From Symsagittifera roscoffensis (lineage: Eukaryota; Xenacoelomorpha; Acoela; Convolutidae), in the NCBI RefSeq assembly GCF_963678635.1, contig NC_087066.1:44193624-44257623 (forward strand): a DNA stretch of 64,000 bases, written 5' to 3'. The notes under the pieces were generated by a model. That model had not been told where the DNA came from, ran no database searches, and worked only from the letters and a program-made list of their open reading frames with translations. Both the position numbers and the translations under genes were made by a program. Shown here one piece after another: positions 1 to 11,029 of the stretch; position 1 is the stretch's first letter; each line of letters begins with the position of its first letter.

Positions 1-1959
1 GGAGCTAGAGGCGATATTGGAGAAGGAAGTCCTACCAGCAAGCATTCCAGAGTTTCCAACAATGAGGAGAATGACCCTGGGGATGAACATCTCCCTGGTG
101 GTCCCGTCCCGGTCGCGAGAGCAGCAACCGAAGAACAACAGAGGGAGTTCATCGATGGCTGGGATCCCCTCTTCATCGGCTACACTGCAGCAATTTATTT
201 TCATACCAGCGATGCGAAAATAAATTCATGGACAACTCAGGCCAAGAAAATGAGAGGCTCGATGCCCCCGAAATTCGAGGTGCGAGAAGCCTTGAAAATA
301 CTTGAGCGGGCAGGTTTGGAAAACAAGTTGCCGGTGTGGGATGATGGCAGGATGATCGTGGAGGAAGGACACATCGCACTGAAAGGAGATGAGATGATGT
401 TTGCCACGAGGAGGTACCGGGCACCTTACGGACTGGAGCAAGTGGAGATGAGACAGTAGGGGAAGGAGCTGGATGCAGCAGGCCCATTGTATGTGGCTCT
501 GACAGAGTATAAGAAAACGTGTCCAGCGACACCATCACCCCTATCGGTGGACACCCCTGGGGATAAAAGGAGCGGTCCTGTAGAAGATCGATTCAGGAGG
601 ATTCTTGAGAGGAGAGAAGCAGAATCGGGAGAGGAGAGCATGGACGAGACTCTCAGCGAGGCAGGAGAGGATATGGAAGTGGGAAACACACCGGAGCAAA
701 AACCATCGGAAGAGAAGTTCACCACGCAAGAGCTGTTGAAGGATCTGAGTGGAGAAAATTGGGCAGACACCCCCACGCCACCTCTGACCTCATCTCCCCG
801 CAAGAATCTAGAATTACCACTGACGAGCGAGAATCCTAACATGGGGATGATTTTCCTGAGCGCAGAAAGAAGGGAGAAGAACACCTTCGAGGGAAACAGG
901 GATGCTTTCCTAGGCACTCTGGATGAGGACGCTTGGCGAGGATTCTTGAGCGATTTTAATCGAGAAGTGGATGACGAGACCACATTGGATGATTTCAAGG
1001 AGGAGCTGTGGGACACGGTTGTGAAATTCGGAGAGCCTGTCCTGATGGGGACAGGTCTGGAGGAGAAAGCTAGAGGAGAGCTGCTGAGCAAGATGGTCGA
1101 GTTGAGGAAGGCATCACGGAAGACCAAGGAAGACAAATGTAAAGACAGCTCTACTCTGAAACCAAAAACTGACAGTAAAATAATTGAACATGTATGGGGG
1201 GATAAAGTCGGAACTAGTAATATAATTAAAAGTACTAATATCCCTAAGGCTCGAGCAGGGGGGAGGCAAGAGTTGGAACGGTTGGATGGAGACAAGGAAG
1301 TCGAGTCAGTGATGATAACGACAATGCCCCCAAGTAAAGACGTGAGGTCTCGCAAGAGGAAGAGAGACGTGGAGGGATTGGGCATTCCTTCAGCGGATGC
1401 GGTCTCGGAGAAAAACTTGAGAGAGACGGCCCCCATGGTTCTGGCACGATGGAAGACAGCAGCTTACAAGAGTAGCTACGAGCCAAGGAAACTGCTCGAC
1501 GTAGAAAGAGAGATGAAGATCCCCACCAGCTCAACAACGGAAGAAGACTTCAAGCCTCAAAGGACAAAAATGAAGCGGGGTTCGACGAGCGGGCAGACCT
1601 GGGAAGTGGACGTCGGCAAAGAATGGGTCTCAAATGAGCACCAGGCTACTGGGAAGCAAGTGACTAGCGATCCTCTTGAGAAGAATAAAACGAGGAACAA
1701 CTCCCGACCGTGGTGAGTGGCCCTGGAAACATTGCAGGAATTGGAGGACTGCCTGAAAAAGCTCGACAGTGGAGTGTCACGCAAACGACGCAACTGGGCT
1801 ACCCAGCAGAAGGCTGATATCAACAAAGTGGAATTGGGGAGCCAACTGAAGAGAACTTGGCAGAACTTGTTAAAGGATCATTTTGAAGAAGCGATGAGAA
1901 CATCCTCATCGGCATCGCCGTTGATGGCGAATCCCTTCATTAGAACCGCAGGGAACTGA
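1..1959 (+). pseudogene. ORF1/gag-like reading frame of the retroelement, interrupted by stops
   Basis: Frame 1 is open from the first base of the window to a TAG at 457-459, continues to a TGA at 1714-1716, and again to a TGA at 1957-1959. The product starts upstream of the window. It is hydrophilic and rich in Glu, Lys, Arg and Ser/Pro, with a basic patch near 1345-1365 (RKRKR) and a heptad-like stretch after 1717 that could form a coiled coil. Low-complexity charged ORF1 proteins of this kind are common in retroelements as RNA-binding proteins. I recognise no named domain. Frame 3 is also largely open over 1716-1960, so the switch to ORF2 may lie before the ATG at 1959. Confidence 0.5.
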
Positions 1960-4900
1960 TGTTCGCGTGGAGCCTGTTGGGAATAGAGTTAGAGACACTG
2001 ACTTCGTACGATAAGTTGAAATTGGGAGGCAAGAATCTAGAGGTGTATCGAGTACTGGTGCAGCACGTTGCTAGGGATAACTCAGGCTTGAGTCTGGCAA
2101 GGAGGAAGGATGCTACCTGTTTCTTGAGGTGGACAATGTCGATGATGACTGATAGTACCATCCTAGCATGTCACCAGAGAGCAGTTGGAAGCAAGACGCT
2201 GGAAAGGAGAGTCTCCGCAGTCATCTTGAACGTGTACCAGAGTACTGGGATAGAAAAGGAGGATGGTTCTAGGCAGTCTCTAGAGAGCCATAGGAAGTTA
2301 GATGAGATACGGAGATTCTACAACAAGAAGTTCGAGGAAAAACACGACGTACAACGTAACTTGGCTTCGTCAGGAGAGTACTTGAAACCCAACAAAAAGG
2401 GAGAGTACCAGTATGTGTCTGGAGTGATGGGGATGGCATACAACCCTTCCTTGGACTTGGAAGCTGGAGGTGCCCACAGAAACTACGAGGTGGCGGAGCT
2501 GCTGTAGTTCTGGACAGAGAAGATAATGGAGATAGACACTGTGGAGAGAGAGAGACCTAGCCTAGGTTTGATTCTCGAGAAAACACCGGAAGTAATAAGT
2601 GTGCCGCGCTCAAGTAAGAGAGTCGAACTGAAAATGGGTAACGGGAACGGCATGTTGACAACGAATCTGGGAGTGGTGTGAAAATTGCTCAGGCCCTCCT
2701 GGTGTCCACATCCCCATGCGAGCCTGATCGAGGAAGACACGGAGCGAGTGAGACTAGCGCCGACAGAGGATGAAGATTTGGCGACATTGAGTATAGTACA
2801 TAGACTGATCTTGCCTCATGTGAAGGAGTCGAGTGAGGTGACGAGTGGAGCAGGGTCGGTAAAGAAAATGGAGCCGGGCAGTTGTCTTGACTCGACGTGT
2901 GGGAATGGCGAGCACACCTGCGATGGACGATCATGCGTCAGGTTACAGTCTTTCCAGAAAGAAGACCTAGTCACCTGGTTTGAAGACATTACCGAAAGGG
3001 AGAAGAGTGAGATACAGATAGTGGCTGAGTGTTACGCGAGTACCACGGTGAACCTAGCAACAGCACTGGGATTCTTCTCAAGAATGTGCAGTCTCCAGTC
3101 ACTTGAGAGGCTAGAGTCAGAACACCACTTGGTGACCGCGTTGAGCGTGGAGTCATGGCCCGGAGTGTTGCAAGTGACCCAGAAACACATCAAGAGTTGG
3201 AAGGTTGGACTCGAAGCGGAGATGGGATTTCCCATGAGCGAAGCCTATGGTCTGCCTCTAAATGCGAAGTCCCTAGTGGGGTCAGTGATGGCCAACCTAT
3301 GTGGCAGCCACTATTCATTACACATGGCGATGGTAGTAGTGTCCAGCCAGAGGGTATTGATAGACAAAGCCTTCTCAGTGCCCAAATGTGTAAGACTGGC
3401 TCGGATGTCGCATCATTCACACAAGCTGTTGAGGAAGATCCAAGGAACTGTGCCGAAAGAACAGAGGGAGGACTTGAGTGAAATTTGGGGTGAAGAACTT
3501 CTAGGTTTGGAGGGCGAAAATACAAGTGACCACGAGAGACAAAACGTGATCGGGAAACCCATCGTTGATGCTCCAAACTTGGAAGAGATCGACGTAATAC
3601 ACGTGAAGATGATGGAACTTGAGCTTCTCCTAGAAGCCTCGGGAGAACGCAATCTTAGGAGCATCGACCTCACACACGGGGATTGTCCATGCCACTGTCT
3701 GGCGCAGACAGTGTGGTACCCAGACCACGCCAATCTCTGCCTGATCTGGGATGTGGAAGAAATCAGGTCGTTGGGACTGCCCGATCACCAGCAAAAGGTG
3801 ACCATCCTGGTGGTGAGCACAATGCTGGCTCTACGATGGATTGAAGAAAATATAGCAAAGTATCGGGAATCGAAGACGCCAACGGCAGAGTCGATTCACG
3901 CGATAGATTACAGCAGGAGACTTGAGTTGTTCGAGACCGCATGCAAGGTATTCGCCATACCAATGGAAGTCAGACACATGTGGAGCCGCTTGAGGTTCTT
4001 TCCTTGGTTTCGCGCGACGTTAACGTCCTGGTTATACGTGGTCACGAAGGATCACATGAGGAAACATCAAAAGGAATATCGACAGTTCCAGGCCGAGATA
4101 GGACCAGATGCCTTCAAGAGACCTCTGCTGACCCATCAAAATGCGATCACGACGGGGTGGAAAAGAGTGGGTAGAGTATCCAGAAACAACACTAGAGCGA
4201 GGGAGTCGATACTAGAGGAGGACCTGGCGAAGAATGTAAGCCTGATTCTTCACAATTCCTTCTGTTTGAACCGGGAGTCGAAGGTGAAGAGCTTACCGAA
4301 TCAAGTGAAGAGATTGCAGGAGCAAAGGGAGTGGATGCGATCCTATGAACAGCTGAAGGCTTGGGAGGAGATTGTGATAACAGCGAATTGTACGAGGATG
4401 TTAGGGACGCTAATAGGGAGGAAGCAGGACAGGGCAGCGAGGATTAAAAGGGGATACTGGGCGTGGTCAAAAGTAAGAAGGTGGTTGTGGAAAGCAAAGG
4501 TCAGTAAACGAACGAAGGCAATTATTGTACAGGCAGTGGTCGAATCAACAATGCTATTTGACTGCAGTGCAAGAGCATGGACAGTGACTGATATGGCGAA
4601 GATGCAGAGCATGGCGGATAAATGCTACCGGTGGATATGGAATGAGGGGAGAGGTTTAACACTCTTGCGAATGGAAAGAGAGGGGGTCAATAGTTTCGAG
4701 ATACGCAGGGTTCTGGGGATAACATCTATCAGAACAAAAATAGAGACGCGGGCGTTGGAAAGGATGGGCCACGTCCTTCGGATGAGCAACAACAGGACAA
4801 CTAAAAAAGTTATACTAGGGCACTGGACAAACGAGAGAACACAACAGGGTAGGTTAAATGGAGGCGTGGTAAATTACTGGAGGCGACTCATAAGGGAAGC

Positions 4901-5492
4901 GGGAGAGGACTGGACGAATATAGAAAATTTAACACAGGACCGAAAAAAATGGAAGGCGACAGTGAAAAGGAGAAAAGAAGCGCTAGAGAAATGGGAGAGT
5001 GAAATGTGCAGATACAGGGGAGGGGAGAAACCTAGAAGGAGCCAGGCGAGGTATCAGGGAGAAAACTTAACATGCAGGTGGGAGGGATGCGGACGAATTT
5101 GTAAAACGAAAGGAGGTCTAGTGCAGCATGAACGACGAGTTCACAGGATACAGGAGAGGGTGTTTAAATGCGACAGATGCAACAGAACTTTCGCGGAGAA
5201 GCACAACTTAACAAACCACAGAAAGAGCTGTAAGGGGGACCAGATGGGTAGGTGTGGGGACCGCGCGGTGACGGTAACAAGGGGTAATATGGCGAGTCAT
5301 AGGAGGAGTTGCGGAGGAGGGAGTGGAACGGTAGGGAACACGGCGGCAAGGGAGACGGGAGGTAACAGGTACACGGGGACCAGGGGGAGGAAAGAGTGTG
5401 GATCCTGCGGAGCCTGGATCACTGCTAATAACCTAGCCAGACATGAGAGGAAGTGCCAGAAAGAACCACCCAAGGCCCCCCGAGGGGCGTAA
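1959..5492 (+). pseudogene. ORF2-like frame: unknown N-terminal part, LINE RT-tail region, four C-terminal zinc fingers
   Basis: Frame 3 starts at an ATG overlapping the previous stop (TGATG), is cut by a TAG at 2505-2507 and a TGA at 2679-2681, then stays open from 2682 to the TAA at 5490-5492. The first 1.7 kb of the long segment matches nothing I know. From about 4390 to 5010 the protein has the look of the region after the RT domain in LINEs, with motifs such as RMGHVLRM and a conserved block of Trp and Arg residues. Zinc fingers follow near residues 796 (C2H2), 828 (C2HC), 857 (one Cys lost) and 905 (C2HC) of the 935-residue segment; these probably bind nucleic acid. Missing catalytic motifs and in-frame stops make activity unlikely. 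Confidence 0.5.
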
Positions 5493-5494
5493 AT

Positions 5495-5521
5495 GGGAAA
5501 CAGAACAGAACAGAACAGATG
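5495..5521 (+). repeat. AACAG tandem repeat at retroelement 3' end
   Basis: About four copies of a five-base unit follow the ORF stop directly. Short 3' tandem repeats are typical of several LINE clades that lack a poly(A) tail, and this supports placing the element end here. Confidence 0.55.
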
Positions 5522-7076
5522 AAGAGGCACTATTGAAACAGATCACAGTGTCAAATATACCTGGGTCGGGTACCTCGAGGGTGAAGAACACGAGGTGAGC
5601 CGGTGGCTCAAAAGGAAATTCTAGAGTCTTGAGTCTTGAGAGGGAGGGGGCTCGAGGGTGAACTTGGATGAAATCTGGGTTCACGAAAAAGAAGTTTTAA
5701 CAATTGAGATATTGTTATTAGTATGCTATATCTATTATAAAAATCAAAATGCTGCATGACAATTTCCTGATTGAATAGGACAAAAGAAATTTTAAATTAC
5801 CAGCTTAAAAAGCGAGAATTCATAGGTGCAGGTGTGTGCAGATTTTGATTGCTGCTTAGCGATAGTGTGAAAATTTTATATGGTTGTGAATTTTGGAAGG
5901 TAGATAAAGTTAAGTCTGCTGCAAACTTCTGTAAATGACCACTGGCACTGTATCTTGAGTGACACTCGGGTTTCTGGGGATTCACTGACAGAGGCATCAC
6001 GCGATGAGGACATCGTTCTTGAGTCCGGGGAGTATGTGCAAGTCGGTCATATCTGGAAGTTTGACCTTGAGGGACACGAAAATACGTGATTTTTGTGTGA
6101 AGTTTTATTTTTCAAAATTTCGAATGGAGCCTGTCATGCTCAGTTTTCTCGCAACAACTGAAAACACAAAGTGAAAAATCAGAACGACCGAATTTACAAT
6201 TGCGGGAAAATACTTAAGAAAACAACAGGAAATTGCTATTCGCAATTTCCAGATACAAAATAAGACACGAGTAGAGCCGTCTTATCCTGAAATAGGAGAC
6301 GAGATAATCGCGAGAGAAGAGTACAATTATTCGAACTGAACTAGAGTGAACCTTCAACGGAAAGGTGGACAGCTGGAGTGTCCCAATGGTTCAGACAAAA
6401 ACTTCAATTCTAGAGTCTAAACTTATTTCCTTTATGAAAACCGATTAGTATTGAAGTACTCAAGTTATTTTATTTAATTCTCGAGTTGCTCATTAATTTA
6501 ATTACTCCTTATACTCGAGTGCGTCAACATGTGAGTTTCTAATTTAATTTTCTCGAGTGTGTTTTATGATTGTTATGTTGAGATAAGGCGAGTTTTAGGT
6601 TGATCCATCTGAAATGGATCAAAGTTCCACTGTCCAATAAAAAGTAACTTAACGGATTGTTCCGACCCTGTTTTTAACGGCGTTCGTGTTTTTTGGGTAT
6701 TTTGAGACCTAAGTATGGGAACGTTCTTATTTTCTAGAGTGGGGGGATATTTTGGTAGTAGCCTTTAAGCTGTAACGGGTTCTAGTCTCATGTCGCAAGC
6801 GAACCGAATGGGCTCCGACCGTTCTTGAGGTAGAAAAACACAAGAGATAGTGTCCCTGACTCTTGAGCCAATGATTATAGGGCCTATTTTTCTTAAGCCT
6901 CATATGTGACCGAAGTAGGCGACTGTTACACACTGTCATCTTCATCAATCAGAATCTTCTCTTTACTTCTGTCCAAGGCGAAATTGGCTAACTGTTGGTA
7001 GTCAAGATTATTTTTCTTCAGTATATTTTGCCATTTGTTTTTTACTGTGTCCTGCATTTGAATTTTTTTGCCTCTT
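5522..7076. other. Intergenic AT-rich stretch, no gene recognised
   Basis: No reading frame here has recognisable content. CTCGAG sites recur at about 5571, 5650, 6480, 6514 and 6552. A short perfect hairpin with a 9-bp stem and 5-base loop lies near 6229-6251. Confidence 0.4.
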
Positions 7077-7085
7077 GGTTATTTG

Positions 7086-7500
7086 GGTGTATTCCCATAG
7101 GTTTCAATATTCATAGCTCCCAAAATAGAAAAAATCAGTCGCATAAGTCCCAAAATTTATCTTCTTGAATTCTGATTGGTTGAGATTTGAACCAACAAAT
7201 TTATGGATTCATTGTTTACTGTTCATGCAGCATAAACTCAAGCTGTATAGTAGTGACTGCCACAGCCGCGCCAACGTGTTGCGAGCTTGCCACCAAAGGG
7301 TAGGACTCTATACGAAATTTAGAGCCGGTTATCGCCGCAAAGCGACGACGCGCGCATAGCGCGACCACCGGCGACCTTAAACCGCGATTCGGCCTATCTA
7401 GTCTTTTGACCAATTGAAAAGATTTGGGACTTATGCGACTGTTTTTTATTTTGGGACCTATGGGACTGATTGTTCATTTTGGGACCTATGAATACGCACC
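7086..7500. mobile_element. MITE, about 415 bp, with 9-bp target site duplication
   Basis: The ends are inverted copies of each other, beginning GGTGTATTC on the left and GGTGCGTATTC on the complement of the right. A subterminal block related to CATAGGTCCCAAAAT occurs up to twice per arm, and AGTCGCATAAGTCCCAAA occurs once per arm in inverted orientation. The element is flanked by GGTTATTTG at 7077-7085 and again at 7501-7509, a perfect 9-bp duplication. Nine-bp duplications are characteristic of Mutator-like (MULE) transposons, so a MULE-type MITE is the best guess. No transposase is present. Confidence 0.75.
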
Positions 7501-7841
7501 GGTTATTTGCCGCGACCAACCAAAGAGCACTTGTTTCGCAAGTCTGGATTCACTCATTCTCAGTATATGACCTATTCTTTGCATTTATGTCTATTTGATC
7601 TCAAAAGACTGTGTTGAGATTCTTGCGGATTTGATACATGTTGATGTGCGGTTTCTGCATCTTCATTTGTCGTGGCCCCTTAGGGGTAGCACCGTTCGAC
7701 AAAACGTTGTGTGCTGTTTCGCTCGCTCTTGCTATAATATCCCGCTTGGGCGCCAAAAAATAATGTGCCCTCCACCAAAAATGCCTGCTCGAAGGGTTTT
7801 GGTAGTCTGCTGTTCTTCAGACGAGATTTGTTGACTGAAAT

Positions 7842-8030
7842 TCAATGACCTCCTCTTTGAAGTCTCTCCTTTATAACCATCCTTTTGCCCAGCCATAAGT
7901 CCATCGCTCTCTTGACTTGGCGGCTTCCACTTTCGATTTCCCGTTTTGTACCGATGATCGAGATGTCATCCGCAAAAAACGAGGTTGATACTTTGAAGCT
8001 TTTGAGCTCCCTGCTCTTTCGACCCCGTTT
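7842..8030 (-). pseudogene. LINE reverse transcriptase fragment with FADD motif
   Basis: On the reverse strand 63 codons are open between stops, and they contain VSTSFFADDISIIG, the RT motif C with both catalytic aspartates, at about 7955-7995. The next residues continue in the pattern of LINE RTs. The surrounding reverse strand down to about 7560 reads as decayed coding sequence. The fragment ends about 90 bp upstream of MRPL14. It may belong to the same RT type as the tail in the 1-5521 element; that is an inference from style, not an alignment. Confidence 0.7.
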
Positions 8031-8128
8031 TTAATGGAAAACTATTCAAAAAGTTGATAACAACAATTTGGCTAAGAGTATCGACAGAAATGAATAGCTG
8101 TAGTTTTGCTGTCATGGTTTTAGATATA

Positions 8129-8682
8129 ATGAATGTAGGTTCGTTGTTTAACCGGACATTTTGTAGGAACAGCGCCACCTCTTTTATTAGATCGTTTTCG
8201 TTGAGTGCTCGTTGTGAGGAGCTGATGAAACTCAGTCGAGTTCGTATCGTGGATAACTCTTTTTACGCAAATGAACCGTACAGACGGAAGCCACGAGTTA
8301 TCCATGTCTACAAGCAAGGAAAGACAGGTCGACAAAGAGCAGTGATCGGAGATAAGGTATTGCTTGCGGTTAGAGGGCAAAAAATGAAAGCGATTGTTGT
8401 TGGATGTCGGCAAATGCCAGGACCATTCATCCCTCGTTTTGACACAAATAATGTTGTTCTTCTTGATGAAAAAGGAAATCCAGCTGGAAACCGAGTTACA
8501 GGTAAACACGCCTATTATCTGAAAAACTATTTCAAGTCTTGACTTTGAAAAACCAGTCTTTCGTAAGTTGTCGAATTTATTAGGATTGTTTTTATATTGT
8601 TTCAGTTCCCGTTCCTACTTCAATCCGAAAACTCAAAGATAACCACTCAAAACTGCTTGCAATAACTAGTCAATTTGTCTAA
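8129..8682 (+). CDS. MRPL14: Mitochondrial ribosomal protein uL14m (MRPL14), two exons
   Basis: Exon 1 is 8129-8501, the intron 8502-8605 (GT...TTTCAG, 104 bp), and exon 2 8606-8682 with a TAA stop. The spliced product is about 149 residues, close to the 145 of human MRPL14. It carries the family signature SRVRIVDNS, IHVYK, the GQKMKAIVVG strand, MPGP..PRFD(T/S)NNVVL and GNPAGNRV. Exon 2 supplies VPTSIRK...LLAITSQFV, matching the conserved end of the family. The start at 8129 gives a basic presequence of about 35 residues, fitting mitochondrial import; in-frame ATGs at 8090 and 8114 are alternatives. The protein is a large-subunit component of the mitochondrial ribosome, near the intersubunit face. 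Without splicing, translation would stop at 8540. Confidence 0.93.
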
Positions 8683-8881
8683 ATTGAAATTTATTATTTC
8701 TCAAACGAAATGCTATGACTTTTGTTTTTACTTTAAAATTATAGATTTGACTAAAAAAAATACATAAAAAAGACGGGATTTGAATGTACAAGCTACACCA
8801 TTGTGACCATATGTAACAGTGTATGGAGATTTGCCTGTTGTAGTTGAACCTTTCGTTCGATTGCTTCAATGAACTTTTCAG

Positions 8882-8971
8882 CTTGCCAGTCATGCTTTGA
8901 AGTTGAATAGAACTACTAGAGCATTGTTTCGAGCCCGCACACCCGAGATCGAAGATCTATGCAACAGAGAG
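8882..8971 (+). other. Possible orphan coding exon (30 codons)
   Basis: An open 90-bp segment sits between a good acceptor (ACTTTTCAG) and a donor (GAGAG|GTGCGC), phase 0 on both sides. It encodes a balanced hydrophilic peptide containing FRARTPEIEDLCNRE. I found no partner exon and recognise no family. It could be chance. Confidence 0.2.
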
Positions 8972-9161
8972 GTGCGCCTTTTTCTAAGCTCCTGGCAATT
9001 TTTTAAACATTTTTTAGCTCCTGGCTGTACCCGGTATGTTCGGTAGGTCCTTTTAGTAATTCGGTTGGTCTTTTCAACAGTTCGGTAGTTTTTCTATACC
9101 ACACGATGTGTTTCCAAGCAATTATTCTAAACGGTTTATGCGACTTACGCACGCACGAGTT

Positions 9162-9205
9162 GGCCAAAGTAAACTCTAGTTGAAAAACTAGTCCTTACTT
9201 TGGCC
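9162..9205. repeat. Near-perfect 20-bp stem hairpin with 4-base loop
   Basis: GGCCAAAGTAA...CTAGTT pairs with AACTAG...TTACTTTGGCC. Twenty base pairs have only a three-base internal mismatch, and the loop is GAAA. It could be a small foldback element or a small-RNA precursor. Confidence 0.6.
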
Positions 9206-9369
9206 TCCATCTTTTGTTAGAGATTAATTGCACCTGCGACTTGTAATCGGTAACTGATTGATTTTTTTCCCGCTGAAATTGAAATAAGGCCTGGGAACAC
9301 AGATGCGCGTTTCAGTCAACTTATTTCTGTAGACATTGCTGGGAGAAAATGAAACTTATTGTTATTTAA

Positions 9370-10360
9370 TTTAAGTTGCTTCCAGGATCCTTCCCCCTTG
9401 ATGAAGTAACGCGGGCGCCGTTGCCCCCTAAGGTCTGGACATCAAAATATGGAAATGAGTTTTTTCTGGAAAAATTAATTGTCGAACGTTCGTTTCTGTT
9501 CATTTTTGTCGGCGTAATTTCCAAAGCATGCACTTTTGTGCTTTGTGCTAGAATTGACAGTCGCTTTATTATAACCCATGCGATAAGCAAGGATATTGCA
9601 AACGGTACTAGACTTTTTTTCCGTAAATAACTTTAGGCACAGGGGATCTTCACTTGTAGAGGATCTTCACTTCTAGAGTCTCCTCTGAGTTGCTCAATTT
9701 CTTGAAAGTTCAAAAGTACTATCTTTTGAGTAGTAATTAATTCAAGCCCGTTTCAGGTTGTTATTATCTTTCCGAAAAAATACTCATGTTTTATGGGTTC
9801 GTGGTTTTCTTCCTAGTTTCTGTCGATTCATTTTCCGTTTTTTAAACGCCATTTTTTCATCTGGCAGAGTTTTCACTGGTTTAATTTTTAAAGCATGGGT
9901 TTTGTTCCAATTTAAACACTTCTTCCTTTAACCGAAACTTCGCTAGTTTGTAAATTTACCATTCGTACATAGAGTTGTTTTTTCATTTTTTTAATGTTTT
10001 TCTCTAAAATTTTGAAAAAGTTTCAGTTTATGTTAGTCAACTTACTTTGCGTAATTTCCAGGGCAAAATAAATCCATTTGAGATTATGAGTTTCAGTTGG
10101 GATGATTCGTAAAAATTTCTAAATTTTATGAAATTTTTTATGACGTTTTTTTTCTTCAGCTCAACAGGTTTTGACCCAAAGTTTGTTGCCGCTCGGTAAA
10201 TAATTTCTATTTTTGAAGGACTGTTTATGCACTTCATCGACACAAATATAAAGTTTTTGTAGCTGTAATTTTTCAACTTTTTCAAGTTATTTTTTCAACT
10301 AAATTTTCCAAAATTTTTTGACTTATTTTCCAATGACTGTGCAATGTGTTTTTTTTTTAC
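9370..10360 (+). repeat. Dispersed repeat region, copies elsewhere in window
   Basis: 9395-9440 resembles the tRNA-like block at 21411-21470. The segment around 9540-9640, with the block TAGACTTTTTTTCCGTAAAT, recurs in diverged form near 49600-49720 and 59480-59525. The segment around 9790-9980 recurs near 46440-46620. No gene is seen. Confidence 0.5.
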
Positions 10361-10399
10361 ATCGCAAGTGTTGCGAAGCTCTGCTTCGCCGCTGCGTTT
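10361..10399 (+). repeat. Hairpin-tail repeat, copy near start of series
   Basis: Consensus ATCGCAAGTGRTGCGAAGC.CAGCTTCGCCTCTGTGTTA, with a GCGAAGC/GCTTCGC stem. About 15 copies occur across the window on the same strand: 10361, 11491, 14525, 15991, 36081, 40467, 42788, 43562 (weak), 47537, 50251, 50910, 51744, 58352 (weak), 58678 and 59052. Confidence 0.7.
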
Positions 10400-11029
10400 G
10401 TAAATTTGCCGACTCGGATCTTGTAAGATTTTTTTCGCATGGTTTCGTCTTATTTTTTAATCAGCTTTTTCAACCTATTTTGCATAGTTTGAAGAGCAAA
10501 CTGATTTTTGTTGTTGGGAGTATTTCAGTGGGGATGGGTTTTGAAAACTTGATGTTTAATTTTTAATCGCACAAAGAATGTCTCATAGAATTTTTCGTTT
10601 TCGACTCAACGGGTGTCTACCCTAGTAGTGTCCGCGTATTAGCCACTCGCTTAGATAGGAAGTGTTTTATAATCGAATACTAGACTTTTCGGCTTTTTCT
10701 CTTTTTCAAATTTTTTTTCAGTGTATTTTTATGCTATTATGGCTGAATGCGTATTTTTTGTGGTAAAGTTAGAAGAATAGATATGTTCAGACTAGTTATT
10801 GGTTCACCATGCTAAGTTTCATTACATATTAACAACATTTAGCTAGGGAGGGAAATCGAAAAAGCCGACTTTTTTTCTGCTATCAATTTTATCTCAACTT
10901 TAAGCACCAATTGATTTTGATTTTCCATAGTTTCTTCTTTCGTTGTTGTGCAACTTCGCGATATCAGCAGATACCTCCTAATTTTGTCTGCTTATTGCCG
11001 TATTTTCTTTTCTATTTTTTTTTGTGACC

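Larger units (their letters stand above)
1..5521 (+). mobile_element. Decayed zinc-finger-tailed retroelement (LINE-like), 5' truncated by window
   Basis: This stretch is clearly more GC-rich than the rest of the window and is almost all coding-like on the + strand, in two reading frames that switch between about 1716 and 1960. It ends with a short AACAG-type tandem run (5495-5521), as many LINE 3' ends do. The last third resembles the C-terminal tail of LINE reverse transcriptases, followed by zinc fingers. No RT catalytic motif (FADD/YADD) is visible in the forward frames. In-frame stops at 457, 1714, 1957, 2505 and 2679 interrupt otherwise continuous coding sequence. I read it as a dead or non-autonomous copy that lost or never had its RT core. 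A domesticated host gene family is a less likely alternative. Confidence 0.6.

Noticed and set aside
426-1436. 336-codon reverse-strand frame opposite the retroelement ORF1
   Set aside because: Serine/leucine-rich shadow of the acidic forward frame, with no domain and no splice or promoter support.
7165-7413. Two overlapping 64-65 codon frames on opposite strands
   Set aside because: They lie inside the MITE and have no protein likeness.
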